A DNA stretch of 64,000 nt. It comes from Methylobacterium sp. J-070 (GTDB lineage: Bacteria; Pseudomonadota; Alphaproteobacteria; Rhizobiales; Beijerinckiaceae). The position numbers and the translations under genes are program-made. The notes under the pieces were generated by a model, which was not told where the DNA came from, made no database searches, and saw only the letters and a program-made list of their open reading frames with translations. The stretch lies in assembly GCF_022829385.1 (NCBI RefSeq), contig NZ_JAKSXX010000290.1, forward strand, positions 236,952 to 300,951, written 5' to 3'. Of this stretch, positions 45,210 to 54,028 are shown one piece after another. The first letter of the stretch is position 1. Every line of letters begins with the position of its first letter.

Positions 45210-46510
45210 GCCAGTCCGACCGCTTGCATGAAGTCTCCGATTTCCAGCAACCCGCGTTCCGCAACCCCTCGATAAGGCTCGGGATCCGGCATCTTCAAGG
45301 CCGAGATCGCAGGGCCGATCCAGCGGCGCGCACCGCGTCGACGTACCGTATCGAGGGCCGCCAAGCATTGCATCACGTCGTCGTAACGGCTGAACGCCTC
45401 CTGCCTGAACGCTCCGGCCGGTTCGGGCTTCTTGTAGGCCGGGATGGTCAGGTCCCCGGCCACGGATCCGGTGAACTTCAGGAAGGCCGACCTGCGCACG
45501 AGGCACGGTAGGCATTGACCGCAATGCCGGTTGATCCGACCGCCGCGCCCGCAACTCATGGAGGACGGAGCGAGACTGGATAGAAGCGCCCGGTCGGAGC
45601 ATTCCAGCATCATCTCGCCCTTGGTCTTGTGCCGGTAATCGTTCACGAGCCGTACCCTGATGCCGAGCTCGCCGAGCAACGCCTGCATCGCGTCGAGGAA
45701 ACGAGGGTGGGTGGTGCGCGTGCTCAGGCTTCCCAGGCGTAGCGGCGTGAGGGGGACGTTGAGGGATATGAACCCGTTCTCGGGCACGTGGAGGTCGACG
45801 GTCCCGCCGTCCCAGTAACGGTCGAGGGTCGTGGCACCGAGGATGCCAAAGGTCAGAAAGGCGAGCGACCGAGGCCGCTGCGAGATCTCGGGGTTCGGGG
45901 TTTCCGTCCTGGCGTTGTGGTTGAGGGACAAGACCCTGTCTTGTGCGCCGACCGCCTCGGCGAAGGTGTCCTGCTTCTCGCAATCCCCCTTCACCCGGTT
46001 GCTGACGAACAGGGGGACCTCTCCGGCGGTGTGGAGGTCGATGGCGCCGATGAGGCTGTCGAGGCCGCCGGAGAGGAGCGATACGCACGTTTCCGGGCGA
46101 CCGCCCAAGGCATGCGCGGGCGGACGTGGCTGGATGCCGTCCGCCACGAACGACAGCGTCCAGACGTCGCCTGTCAGGAAGCGCAGCATCGCCTGGACGG
46201 ATGGGGCGAGCCGGTTCCAACGGTGCGGATCCGTGACCGCGACGGTCAGGTGGATCGGTCGCGTCCATCCATCCTCGCTCACCGCGGCCCGGTTGACGTG
46301 ACGGTCGGCGGCGATGGTCGCCATGGCGAGGGCCAGGAAGTCCCAGGCCTGGGCCGGGGGCGTCCTGCCGAGCGCACGGTGGGTTTCCCGAATGACCTGG
46401 GTGCCGACGCTTCCGGCCATGCCGGGCCGGTGCGGTTCGAGCAGCGCGATCCTCGCGTCGAAGTCCAGCCCGGCGGCGGGCACGTGGTTGGGAAGGACGG
46501 CGATCCTCAT
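45206..46510 (-). CDS. qatC: Qat system QueC-like protein QatC
   Basis: A 434-residue protein of the 7-cyano-7-deazaguanine synthase (QueC) superfamily, third component of the Qat system. The PP-loop ATP-binding motif SGGLDS is at residues 147-152. Four cysteines (320, 330, 333, 336, in SCGRGG and RHCGQCLPC) form the QueC-type zinc site. The ATG at 46510 overlaps the qatB stop (ATGA). In Qat it probably modifies a protein or nucleotide; the exact reaction is not shown by sequence. Confidence 0.9.
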   Translation of the reverse strand: MRIAVLPNHVPAAGLDFDARIALLEPHRPGMAGSVGTQVIRETHRALGRTPPAQAWDFLALAMATIAADRHVNRAAVSEDGWTRPIHLTVAVTDPHRWNRLAPSVQAMLRFLTGDVWTLSFVADGIQPRPPAHALGGRPETCVSLLSGGLDSLIGAIDLHTAGEVPLFVSNRVKGDCEKQDTFAEAVGAQDRVLSLNHNARTETPNPEISQRPRSLAFLTFGILGATTLDRYWDGGTVDLHVPENGFISLNVPLTPLRLGSLSTRTTHPRFLDAMQALLGELGIRVRLVNDYRHKTKGEMMLECSDRALLSSLAPSSMSCGRGGRINRHCGQCLPCLVRRSAFLKFTGSVAGDLTIPAYKKPEPAGAFRQEAFSRYDDVMQCLAALDTVRRRGARRWIGPAISALKMPDPEPYRGVAERGLLEIGDFMQAVGLA

Positions 46511-47394
46511 TCCGCCCACTCCCCGTAGACGTCGAACACCGCGGCGTTCACCTCGCGGGCGACGGCGTCCGACGTTGCCCTGTCGACGACACGACCCCGG
46601 GCCTCGAACGCGGCCATCTGCTCGCGATAACTTTCTAGGACGAAGCCCCTGATCTGGAAGCGACGGTCGTTTAGAAGGACGGCGTTCCCCGCAGCTCCCC
46701 GCTGGAGGCTCGGACCGAGGTCGAGCATGATGTTGTCGAACACGTGATACGCCAGCGTCCTGAGCCAGACCTCGCGCGTGTGCTCGACCGGCATCGCGAA
46801 GGCGTCGATGTCGGGATGTTCGCCCAGGACCTCGCCGAGGGCTTCGTTGACCGCGATGCGACCGGCCCCGTCGTCGAGCGTGGTGTCGTTCGCGCAGATC
46901 GCATCAACGAGCGAGTCGATGATGTCCTCGACCGGACCGCCAGCCAACATGGCCGGATCGAAGCCGAGCTCCGCTGGGGTGATCGACCCGTCGGCGACCC
47001 GGCTCAGGACATCGTAGGCCCGCCCGGCCGAGGTCGCTGCCTGCCCCATCCGCGCGGCGGCGGTCCGCGACCCGCGATATCCCTTGCGGACGTAGCTTCC
47101 GAGACCTGCTCGAAGGCGGTCCTCGCTTCCCTTCTCGACGAAATCCCGAACGGCGCGCCTGGCGTCGGAGAACCGACGGGGCAGCGCCTGCCCGACCTGC
47201 GGTGGCGCCTGGACCGGTCGAGGCGGTACGGGGGGCGGCGGCTGGGGACCCGGTGCCGGGGCAGGGTTACCACCTCCCGGAGGTGGGGCCGCGGGTGGGG
47301 GCGGTCGCGGAGGCGGCGTGCCTGGGACGTCGAGCATCTGCGGCACGAGGCCGACACCCCTGCCGGGGCCGGTGCTGGATCGTGATGTTCCCAT
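46507..47394 (-). CDS. qatB: Qat system protein QatB
   Basis: A 295-residue second component of the Qat system. Residues 20-70 are almost pure Pro/Gly/Ala, followed by a helical domain beginning PRRFSDARRAVRDFV and a run RMGQAATSAGRAYDVLSRVA typical of QatB. Its ATG shares one base with the qatA stop (TGATG). The biochemical role is not established. The gene is identified by its position between the KAP ATPase and the QueC-like gene and by this pattern. Confidence 0.82.
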   Translation of the reverse strand: MGTSRSSTGPGRGVGLVPQMLDVPGTPPPRPPPPAAPPPGGGNPAPAPGPQPPPPVPPRPVQAPPQVGQALPRRFSDARRAVRDFVEKGSEDRLRAGLGSYVRKGYRGSRTAAARMGQAATSAGRAYDVLSRVADGSITPAELGFDPAMLAGGPVEDIIDSLVDAICANDTTLDDGAGRIAVNEALGEVLGEHPDIDAFAMPVEHTREVWLRTLAYHVFDNIMLDLGPSLQRGAAGNAVLLNDRRFQIRGFVLESYREQMAAFEARGRVVDRATSDAVAREVNAAVFDVYGEWAE

Positions 47395-49265
47395 CAGGCC
47401 ACCGCCTTGGGCTTGCGGGCCATGATCTTCCGCATGGTCTCGGGAAGGTCGCTCCGCTCCTTCCACTCGGCCAGGACCTCCTCTCCCCATGCGGTCTCGC
47501 GGATGCGGAGGACCACCGGGGGCTGCAGCGCCGAACTCTGCAGGTTGGACAGGAACACGACGAGGCGCTTGGCCTGATCCACGTCGCCGTCCGCTACGAG
47601 CGCGAGGCCCCATAGAATCTCGGGGGTGCCCCACGCGCTCTCGGACGCCGCCCGTTCCAGTAGCTTGTCCATGACGAAGGTCCGCTCGTCAGGGACGAGT
47701 CGCACGAACCGTTCCTTGAGGTCGGCCGTCCCGCGCATGCGCAGCGAGGCGATTTCGGCGAGGGCGTCCTGCGCTTCCTTCGAGACTCGGTCGTCGGCCG
47801 AGATCAGCGGCAGGCTTTCCCGTCCGACATGGAGCACGCCGCGAAGGTCGACGTCGGCCAGGGGAGGATCGAGCCTGAGCCACTCGGTCACGAATGCCTT
47901 GTCGGACGACCACGGGTCGCTGCCGTCGCCGGGCAGGTCGCCCCCGCCGCGCACCGTGCGCTCGACCGACATCAGGTTCTCGGGCTTGCCGCTGACGGTC
48001 CTGGTGACGGACTGGACGAGGAAGTCGAACGCCGCCGGCGTGGCGCAGCGTTCGAAGAGCAGGATCTTCGCTAGGACGGCGTCGTCCATCGGGATCTCCT
48101 GGATGGCGGCAAGCTTCCGTCGGATCGAGAGGGTGTTCAGGAAGCGCTTGATCAGGCGCGGGTTACCGGCGATCCGGCGCGAGGTTGCCATCTGCTTGGC
48201 AAGCCGGTCCGCGAGGGCGCATTCCGCCTTGAGCGTCGTGGGGCAATCCGCGATCGATCCCGTGACGAACTCGGCGTTGACCGCCACGCCTTTCCAGCTT
48301 TGCGCTAAACGTGCGTTGACGGCGCGGCGCACCTCGGCCTTTGCATCGTCTTCAAGGGAGGAGTTCTCGATGAAGAGCAGCATCAGGTAGGCCCTGACCT
48401 CGTTCACCCCCAGTGGAGGGACGCGCAGCGGCACCTGGATGAGCTTGTCGAAGTAGCTGACGACGAGGTCGTCATCGAGCCTCGCCTCCTTGAAATGGAT
48501 GCGGACAGCCTCCTTGATCATCTTGTCGTCGGCCGCGATGACGAAGGCGGTCCGGTCCATGAACAGGAACAACCGCATGGCCTCCAGCGTCCCGATCACC
48601 GTCGGGGGGAGGCAGCGGTCTAGGTCGTCGACGAACACCACCAACGTGACGTCGAGGTCTGTTAGCAGCTTCTGGAAGTGATCTCGCAGTGCATGGATCA
48701 TCTCGGGAGGCGTCTCGGGTTTCTTCTTTGGCTTGAAGAAGCCCTTGGCCTCGTCCTTGTTGTCCTTGGCGAATTTCTTGACTTCGTCGACGTCGTCCGT
48801 CGAGATTTCGCCGTCCGTCAGGTGCTCGTAGATCAGCTCGGCGCCCTTGATCAGCGGGGTGACGGGAACCCCCGTGGCGTAGGTGGCTCCGAGCTCTGCG
48901 CCGAACCTGGTCCAACGAAAGACGTTGATCCGGGAGACCAAGTCCTTGGCCCGGGCGAGCAGGGTGGTGTCCTCCTTGGCCCGCTCCATCAGAGCGCGGC
49001 CGATCTCCTCCATGAGCGCCGCCTTGGCATCGTCATGACCCTGATAGAGCCAGGCATTGAAGGTAAGGAAGACGAGCTTGTCGGGGTTCTTCTCGCGGAG
49101 GTCCGAGGCGATGAGTTTCACCATCGACGACTTGCCGACACCCCAGCCACCCGAAATACCGATGCTGAGAGGCTTGCCCCCGGTGTCCCTGATCATCTGT
49201 CCGGCGAGGCCGGCCATGACGCGAAAATTGAGGAAGTCCTGGTCGGTCTCGACGTCAGCCCACAT
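47394..49265 (-). CDS. qatA: Qat system KAP-family ATPase QatA
   Basis: A 623-residue KAP P-loop ATPase, first gene of the Qat defence operon. Walker A is GGWGVGKS (residues 39-46), with FLTFNAWLYQGHDDA (about 67-80) as the KAP strand-2 region. Walker B is TLVVFVDDLDRC (207-218). A charged Lys-rich stretch (about 162-185) replaces the membrane hairpin seen in some KAP proteins. I chose the ATG at 49265 (MWADVETDQDF); 33 more codons upstream are in frame but unlike the family. Confidence 0.88.
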   Translation of the reverse strand: MWADVETDQDFLNFRVMAGLAGQMIRDTGGKPLSIGISGGWGVGKSSMVKLIASDLREKNPDKLVFLTFNAWLYQGHDDAKAALMEEIGRALMERAKEDTTLLARAKDLVSRINVFRWTRFGAELGATYATGVPVTPLIKGAELIYEHLTDGEISTDDVDEVKKFAKDNKDEAKGFFKPKKKPETPPEMIHALRDHFQKLLTDLDVTLVVFVDDLDRCLPPTVIGTLEAMRLFLFMDRTAFVIAADDKMIKEAVRIHFKEARLDDDLVVSYFDKLIQVPLRVPPLGVNEVRAYLMLLFIENSSLEDDAKAEVRRAVNARLAQSWKGVAVNAEFVTGSIADCPTTLKAECALADRLAKQMATSRRIAGNPRLIKRFLNTLSIRRKLAAIQEIPMDDAVLAKILLFERCATPAAFDFLVQSVTRTVSGKPENLMSVERTVRGGGDLPGDGSDPWSSDKAFVTEWLRLDPPLADVDLRGVLHVGRESLPLISADDRVSKEAQDALAEIASLRMRGTADLKERFVRLVPDERTFVMDKLLERAASESAWGTPEILWGLALVADGDVDQAKRLVVFLSNLQSSALQPPVVLRIRETAWGEEVLAEWKERSDLPETMRKIMARKPKAVA

Positions 49266-49369
49266 TTCCCACCCGCCAAGCTTCTTGCTGGGGTCGCAGA
49301 TAGGTTCGCGTCGCTCAACCCGCAAGCGATCACTCGAACCGATCGCACTCGTCCGTCGAGGCAACTTCG

Positions 49370-49567
49370 TCAGACCGGACCACCGTCTCCTTGGAGACTT
49401 TCTTCACCTTCATTCAGAACGCTACTTCTCGTCTCACCAGGCTGAGGAAAGGTTGTGTGACTAAAATTGCCTTCGGCGGTGACCGCTGCTTCCGGCCTAG
49501 TCGTATGATGTCGTTCGCGTAACACCTTGCTCATCATACCAACAAAATTGCCGCTGTAATAATCCAA
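49370..49567 (-). CDS. possible small protein in the qatA upstream region
   Basis: A 65-codon frame from a TTG, or 55 from the ATG at 49537 (MMSKVLRERHHTTRPEAA). Codon use is AT-richer than neighbouring genes. It ends 104 bases before the qatA start on the same strand. The sequence is low in hydrophobics and no family is recognised. It may be only leader DNA. Confidence 0.25.
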   Translation of the reverse strand: MDYYSGNFVGMMSKVLRERHHTTRPEAAVTAEGNFSHTTFPQPGETRSSVLNEGEESLQGDGGPV

Positions 49568-49625
49568 ATATCGTTCGTATTTATTTAGTTGTGTACATTA
49601 TGAGGAAATAAAACACGATCTCTAT
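49520..49625 (-). promoter_or_regulatory. AT-rich region, likely Qat operon promoter
   Basis: About 100 bases much richer in A and T than anything else in the window, about 260-360 bases upstream of qatA and between it and the metallophosphoesterase stop. No exact -35/-10 pair is assigned. It is the only plausible place for an independent Qat promoter. Confidence 0.4.
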
Positions 49626-49676
49626 CGGCGAAAAGGTTAGTTCGCGCTCATGTGGCGTCACGTCGGTTCGACGAAG

Positions 49677-50480
49677 TCAAATTCGAATTGTCAGGTCGGA
49701 TATGAAACCGGACCTCTCGGCGACATGGCCGCGAGGGTTGCAGACAACTCTGGTGCGCCCGACCACGTAGTCGGCAGCCTGGTGCACGTGCCCGTGCACC
49801 CACAGGTCCGGTCCGCGCTCATGGATCAAGTCCGTCAGGTCAGAGGCGTAGCACCAAGCTAGGTCGGCGTGCGCGTCCGGCAGGCTGGCCGGGTGCGGGG
49901 CGTGGTGGGTCACGACCACAGTCGGACCATCATAGGGCCGGGCGATCTTTGCCCCGATGAATGCCCGCGTCGCACGATGCATCGCCAGCACTTCACCGGG
50001 ATCGATCCTGTTCCGCGACCTGGGCCCCGTCCTGATGCGGCGGTAGTCCACCATGCCGAAGCGCCCCTGGGCGGTCCGGAAGGCGTGCGTGAGGCCGTAG
50101 CTCCCGAGCCGGAAATCCGTCCAGAGCGTGCCGCCCAGGAACCGCGTGCCGCCAATCACCACGGCGCCGTCGAGCAAGAGGTGGATGCCGAGCACGGCGG
50201 GACGCTCCCTTCCGCGTTCGAGCTGGTCATGGATCGTGTAGCGATCCTCGCCACGGTCCCACCAGAAGTCGTGGTTGCCAGGCACGTAGACGACCGGCAC
50301 GCCGGGCAGGCGGTCGGCCAGCCAGTCCAGTGACCGTGTCAGCGGTACGTGCACGTCGCCGGCCACAACGGCCACGTCGAAGCCACCCGCCGGCGCGTGC
50401 GCGCCAGGGTCCCAGGCGTTCTCGGGCCATTCCTGATGGAGGTCGCTGAAAACCCACAGCCGCTGGGCCGGTGCGGTCAT
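49677..50480 (-). CDS. metallophosphoesterase, calcineurin-like
   Basis: A 267-residue protein with the full calcineurin-like metal motif set: FSDLHQEW, VVAGDVHVPL, VPGNHDFWW, VVTHHAPHP and VHGHVHQAADY. Such enzymes cleave phosphomono- or diesters; the substrate is unknown. The ATG at 50480 overlaps the stop of the upstream phosphoesterase (ATGA), so they form a coupled pair. A longer in-frame ORF upstream is a shadow of that partner. Confidence 0.85.
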   Translation of the reverse strand: MTAPAQRLWVFSDLHQEWPENAWDPGAHAPAGGFDVAVVAGDVHVPLTRSLDWLADRLPGVPVVYVPGNHDFWWDRGEDRYTIHDQLERGRERPAVLGIHLLLDGAVVIGGTRFLGGTLWTDFRLGSYGLTHAFRTAQGRFGMVDYRRIRTGPRSRNRIDPGEVLAMHRATRAFIGAKIARPYDGPTVVVTHHAPHPASLPDAHADLAWCYASDLTDLIHERGPDLWVHGHVHQAADYVVGRTRVVCNPRGHVAERSGFISDLTIRI

Positions 50481-51034
50481 GGCACACCTCCCGCTACCCT
50501 GGCGTTCTCGGCGAGGCGAACGCGGATCTCGTCGAGGGTGACCGGCCGGAAGTCGAAGCAGTCCACCCCGACGTCCGTGCTTGACGCCGTACCCGGCAGC
50601 CTGCCGTGGGAATGACCGTAGAGGTGGATGTCGCCGCGGTTCTGCCGGGGCCACACCCGGTACGCCCAGTGCGAACACCAGATACCCTGGACGGCGCCGT
50701 CCGGAAGTGGGACGAGCGCGCGGGCGACGTCGAAGATGCCGTCCCAGGGCAGGCGCGCGCCGATGCGGTCGTGGTTGCCCCGGACGAGGAAACGCTGGCG
50801 GCCGTTGAGGCGCTCGAAGATGGTGCGGGCACGATCTTCTGGGCAGCGGTGGCAGAAGTCGCCGAGGTGCCAGACGGTGTCGTCGGCGCCTACGGCTGCG
50901 TTCCAGCGGGCGATCAGCGCCTCGTCGTGCTCCTCGATGGTCGCGAAGGGCCGGTTGAGGCCGAGGCGGTCCCCCAGGGTCGCCCTGTGGTTCCAATGCG
51001 TGTCTGAAACGAAGAAGGTACGGGCGTTTGTCAT
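50477..51034 (-). CDS. metallophosphoesterase, calcineurin-like, second of a pair
   Basis: A 185-residue protein beginning MTNARTFFVSDTHWNHRATL, with WHLGDFCHR, VRGNHDRIG, CSHWAYRVW and LYGHSHGRLPG. It is the short YfcE-like type of phosphodiesterase. A GGAGG sits just before the ATG at 51034. It is the first gene of the leftward block that continues with the other phosphoesterase and then the Qat operon. Confidence 0.83.
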   Translation of the reverse strand: MTNARTFFVSDTHWNHRATLGDRLGLNRPFATIEEHDEALIARWNAAVGADDTVWHLGDFCHRCPEDRARTIFERLNGRQRFLVRGNHDRIGARLPWDGIFDVARALVPLPDGAVQGIWCSHWAYRVWPRQNRGDIHLYGHSHGRLPGTASSTDVGVDCFDFRPVTLDEIRVRLAENARVAGGVP

Positions 51035-51314
51035 GGGAGCCTCCATGCACGGAGGCTCGGCACGCGCCAGGGCACTCCAGAGTCAGTCGGACGGGTGCTG
51101 GGCCACACGTTTCATGGTGAAGGACTCCTGATGGAAATCTCGTGATCGCCCGGGCGCGCCGGCCGAGCAAGGCCGGTGCCTATGCCATCCACACACGGCT
51201 GCGACCGCGCGGCGGCGTCGGCATGGAACGGATGCCCGTCCGCCGTGAACCCCATCGAGGCGGCCACCACGACATCCGGTGCCGCGTTATCCATCCGAAC
51301 ACCTGGAGCCAGCT

Positions 51315-51521
51315 ATGTCGAAGCTCGAACCCGAGGAACGCGAGGATCTGTCCAAGAGCAAGTTCGCCTTGCCCGACGAGCGCAAGTACCCCGTGGAAGA
51401 CAAGGCACACGCCAGGAACGCCAAGGCACGCGCCGCCCAGCAGGAAAAAGCGGGCAACCTCTCGGCATCCGACAGGAAGAAGGTCGACGTCAAAGCCGAC
51501 AAGGTCCTCGGCAAGAGCTAG
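51315..51521 (+). CDS. small DUF6582-like basic protein
   Basis: A 68-residue, highly charged protein. The phrase SKFALPDERKYPVEDKAHAR is typical of a small family often found next to mobile DNA and phage genes (DUF6582-like), whose function is unknown. It is on the opposite strand to the phosphoesterases. The 250 bases on either side contain no other gene. Confidence 0.7.
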   Translation: MSKLEPEEREDLSKSKFALPDERKYPVEDKAHARNAKARAAQQEKAGNLSASDRKKVDVKADKVLGKS

Positions 51522-51750
51522 CGCCACTGCCTTCGATGCGTCCCCTGAGTAGGCTGGAGGGGGCTCACGTTAATCCGGATCAGGTGCCCACAGTCCTCGG
51601 CGGCTTGGCCTTTTAGGCTTCCAACCGCCTTCCATGGCCCCTCCCTACCGGAAGGCACATGGAGGGTGGCGAAGTCTGCACGCGGGAAGTCGACGAGAGG
51701 CGGAAGCCCGAGACCTGCGGCGCAACAGCCTGTGATTAGGCGTGGAATAA

Positions 51751-52510
51751 GGACCCCGTTTTGGAGTGGGCCCCTGATGGTAGGCACGATCAGGCGGCGG
51801 GTTTGACCATCGGTCGGGCGTGTTGCTCCTCGAACTGCACGGGGCTCAGGTACCCGAGCGCGGAGTACAGCCGCTTGGTATTATAGACCTCGTCGATGAA
51901 GCGCGGTAGCTCGGTTACTACCTCGGCGAAGGTCTCGAACGCCATCGGGTACATCCCCTCGACCTTGAGCGTCTTCATGAAGCTCTCGGCCTTGGCGTTG
52001 TCGTAGGGATTGCCGCGCCGGCCCATCGAACCGACGATCCCGTGCTCGACCAACACCTTTCGATAGGCCTCGGCAGCGTATTGACTGCCGCGGTCCGTGT
52101 GGTGGGTCAGTCCCGGTGCCGCCCGACGCCGCTCGATCGCCGCGCACAGAGCCGCGAGGGTCAGGCGGGCGTCGATCGACCGGCCGAGCGCGTAGCCAAC
52201 CACGCGGCGCGACCAGGCATCCAGACTGATCGCGACGTAGACGAAGCCGCCCATCGCCGCGACGTAGGTCAGATCCGCGACGAGAGAGCTGGTCGGGCCC
52301 ATTCGGCACGATGTCCCGGGCCAGGTTCGGGAAGATCGGGCTCTCGTGGTCGCTGTCGGTGGTCGTGACGTAGCGGCGGCGAACACGCGTCTGCAGGTCA
52401 TGTTGGAACGGTGTCGTGCCATGGTCTTCATCCTTCGAAGACCCGGCCATCCGGTCAATCAGCCCCGCCCAATCCGACCACCATCAGGGGCCCACTCCAA
52501 TCCGGGGTCC
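51751..52510 (-). mobile_element. internally deleted IS3-family insertion sequence
   Basis: Terminal inverted repeats of 31 bp (51751-51781 and 52480-52510) differ at two positions; the shared core is TTGGAGTGGGCCCCTGATGG. At about 760 bases it is roughly 500 bases shorter than normal IS3 elements. orfA and the first part of orfB are missing, so both ends were kept while the middle was lost. It cannot move on its own but could be mobilised in trans. Confidence 0.75.
51790..52440 (-). pseudogene. IS3-family transposase orfB, truncated and frameshifted
   Basis: The rve/DDE domain is readable: VADLTYVAAMGGFVYVAISL with the first Asp, HTDRGSQYAAEAY with the second, and GNPYDNAKAESFMKTLK with the Glu. 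The N-terminal part (RRRYVTTTDSDHESPIFPN) is in a different frame; a one-base insertion near 52,286 breaks the join that should read PDQLWVADLTYV. The DNA-binding start of orfB is absent. Confidence 0.8.
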
Positions 52511-52810
52511 CGTTCCGGTGCTTTTTGACATCCGAGGCGATCCCGCTGACGAGCGAGGGCCACGACATCGACCATGATCCGTCGCCGGCAGCGGCTCCAC
52601 GATGCGTCCCGGCCAATTTCCGGAGAAGGACACGGACCGAGACCTGCCGGCATGGGCGACGGCACCGACCTCGAAGGGATAGCTCCTTCCCGACCGAGGC
52701 CCGCCCAGGGGACAGTGCCGCACGCAGAAACAACTGTCCGCTCTGGAGGTTGTCCTTCCGGGTCTCGGATTGTGGGCCGACAGGGGGCGGTCTTGCGGGA
52801 GGAACATATC

Positions 52811-53815
52811 GTGGCAGGGGTCAGGCCCGACCTGGAGGTTCTCCTGGCCGCCGTCGAAGGGTCCGGCGAGGCCATCCTGATCACCTGTGCCGAGCTCGAC
52901 CACCCCGGCCCCCGCATCGAGTACGTCAATCCCGCCTTCACTCGAATGAGCGGCTACGAGGCCACCGAGGTCCTGGGCCGCAGCCCGCGCATCCTCCAGG
53001 GGCCGCTTACCGACCGCGGCGTCCTCGACCGGATGCGCGCGGCGCTCGACGCCGGCGAGGCGTTCCAGGGCGAGGCCATCAACCATCGCAAGGACGGCTC
53101 GACCTACGTCGTCGAATGGCTGATCACGCCCCTGCGTGACGGGGAGGGCCGCATCACGCGGTGGATGTCCGCGCAACGGGACGTCACCGAACGTCGTGCC
53201 TCCGAAGACCGGCAGGCCATGCTGGTGCGCGAGCTCCACCACCGCGTGAAGAACACGCTCGCCACGGTCCAGGCCGTGCTCAACGCCACCCTGCGCTCGT
53301 CGCTCGGCCTGTCCGAGTTCCGGCAGGCCTTCTCCGGCCGCATCGCGTCCCTCGCCAAGACGCATGCGCTGATCACCGAGGACCACGTCCAGGTCGTCTC
53401 CTTCGAGGAACTCCTCCGCACGGAACTCGAAGCCTACGACCGGCCCGGCCTACGACGGGTGACGCTGAAGGGACCGCAGGTCCTTCTCCCCTCGGAAGTG
53501 GCGGTCCCGGTGGGGATGGCGCTGCACGAGATGACGACGAACGCCATAAGGCATGGTGCGCTGGCCGATCCGGACGGCAGGGTCGCGGTGGACTGGTCCG
53601 TCGAGGAGGGCCCCGAGGGGCCTGTCCTGCACTGGACATGGAACGAGCATGACGGAGCGCCCGTCGCGTTGCCGACGCGGGAAGGCTTCGGCTCGCAACT
53701 GCTCAACCGCGTCCTGACCCTCCAGGTCGGCGCCAAGGTCGACATCTCCTACGATCCGGACGGCCTCAGGATCGCCGTCGCGCTTCCGATGCCGGCGGCC
53801 CCCACGGGGGCCTAG
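52811..53815 (+). CDS. PAS/LOV-like sensor HWE-family histidine kinase
   Basis: A 334-residue cytoplasmic sensor kinase. Residues 10-128 are a PAS domain close to LOV domains (NPAFTRMSGYEATEV, NHRKDGSTYVVEW), but the photoactive motif GRNCRFLQG is GRSPRILQG, with Pro59 at the cysteine position. The HWE kinase part has the H-box ELHHRVKNTL (H144), the N-box ALHEMTTNAIRHGAL (N244) and WTWNEHDG. The GTG at 52811 has GGGAGG upstream; the longer frame to 52574 runs through non-conserved sequence. No response regulator is adjacent. Confidence 0.85.
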   Translation: MAGVRPDLEVLLAAVEGSGEAILITCAELDHPGPRIEYVNPAFTRMSGYEATEVLGRSPRILQGPLTDRGVLDRMRAALDAGEAFQGEAINHRKDGSTYVVEWLITPLRDGEGRITRWMSAQRDVTERRASEDRQAMLVRELHHRVKNTLATVQAVLNATLRSSLGLSEFRQAFSGRIASLAKTHALITEDHVQVVSFEELLRTELEAYDRPGLRRVTLKGPQVLLPSEVAVPVGMALHEMTTNAIRHGALADPDGRVAVDWSVEEGPEGPVLHWTWNEHDGAPVALPTREGFGSQLLNRVLTLQVGAKVDISYDPDGLRIAVALPMPAAPTGA

Positions 53816-53905
53816 GCCGGAAGTCCCGGTCGGTCCTCCCCCGCCGGGGAGGAGCGGACCCCAGCGCATGCCGCACCTGGCACCTTTGCCGGGAAGCCGA
53901 TGCAA

Positions 53906-54028
53906 TTATCTCCTCAAGCGCGTTTCGGGCCCGAGCCGCCCACTCATGTCTCGGCCGCCGATGCGTAGCGCGGCATCGCGGACAGCCGCGAGCATGTCCC
54001 CGAGAGGCAGATCGAGATCGCTCGCCAT
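53906..54028 (-). CDS. possible 40-residue protein
   Basis: A short frame, MASDLDLPLGDMLAAVRDAA then LRIGGRDMSGRLGPETRLRR, in the 320-base gap between the histidine kinase and the SDR gene. It has a believable amphipathic N-terminus, but no family is recognised and there is no clear ribosome-binding site. Confidence 0.25.
   Translation of the reverse strand: MASDLDLPLGDMLAAVRDAALRIGGRDMSGRLGPETRLRR

Noticed and set aside
44478..46268. A 596-residue version of the TatD-like protein
   Set aside because: The first 350 residues are qatC read in the wrong frame. The TTG overlapping the qatC stop gives a normal TatD-length protein.
49677..51170. A 497-residue version of the metallophosphoesterase
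   Set aside because: The N-terminal half is the partner phosphoesterase in a shifted frame; the real start overlaps the partner stop as ATGA.
51522..51750. Possible gene between the DUF6582-like protein and the IS3 remnant
   Set aside because: The only frame (51518-51787, minus) has no motif and overlaps the IS terminus.
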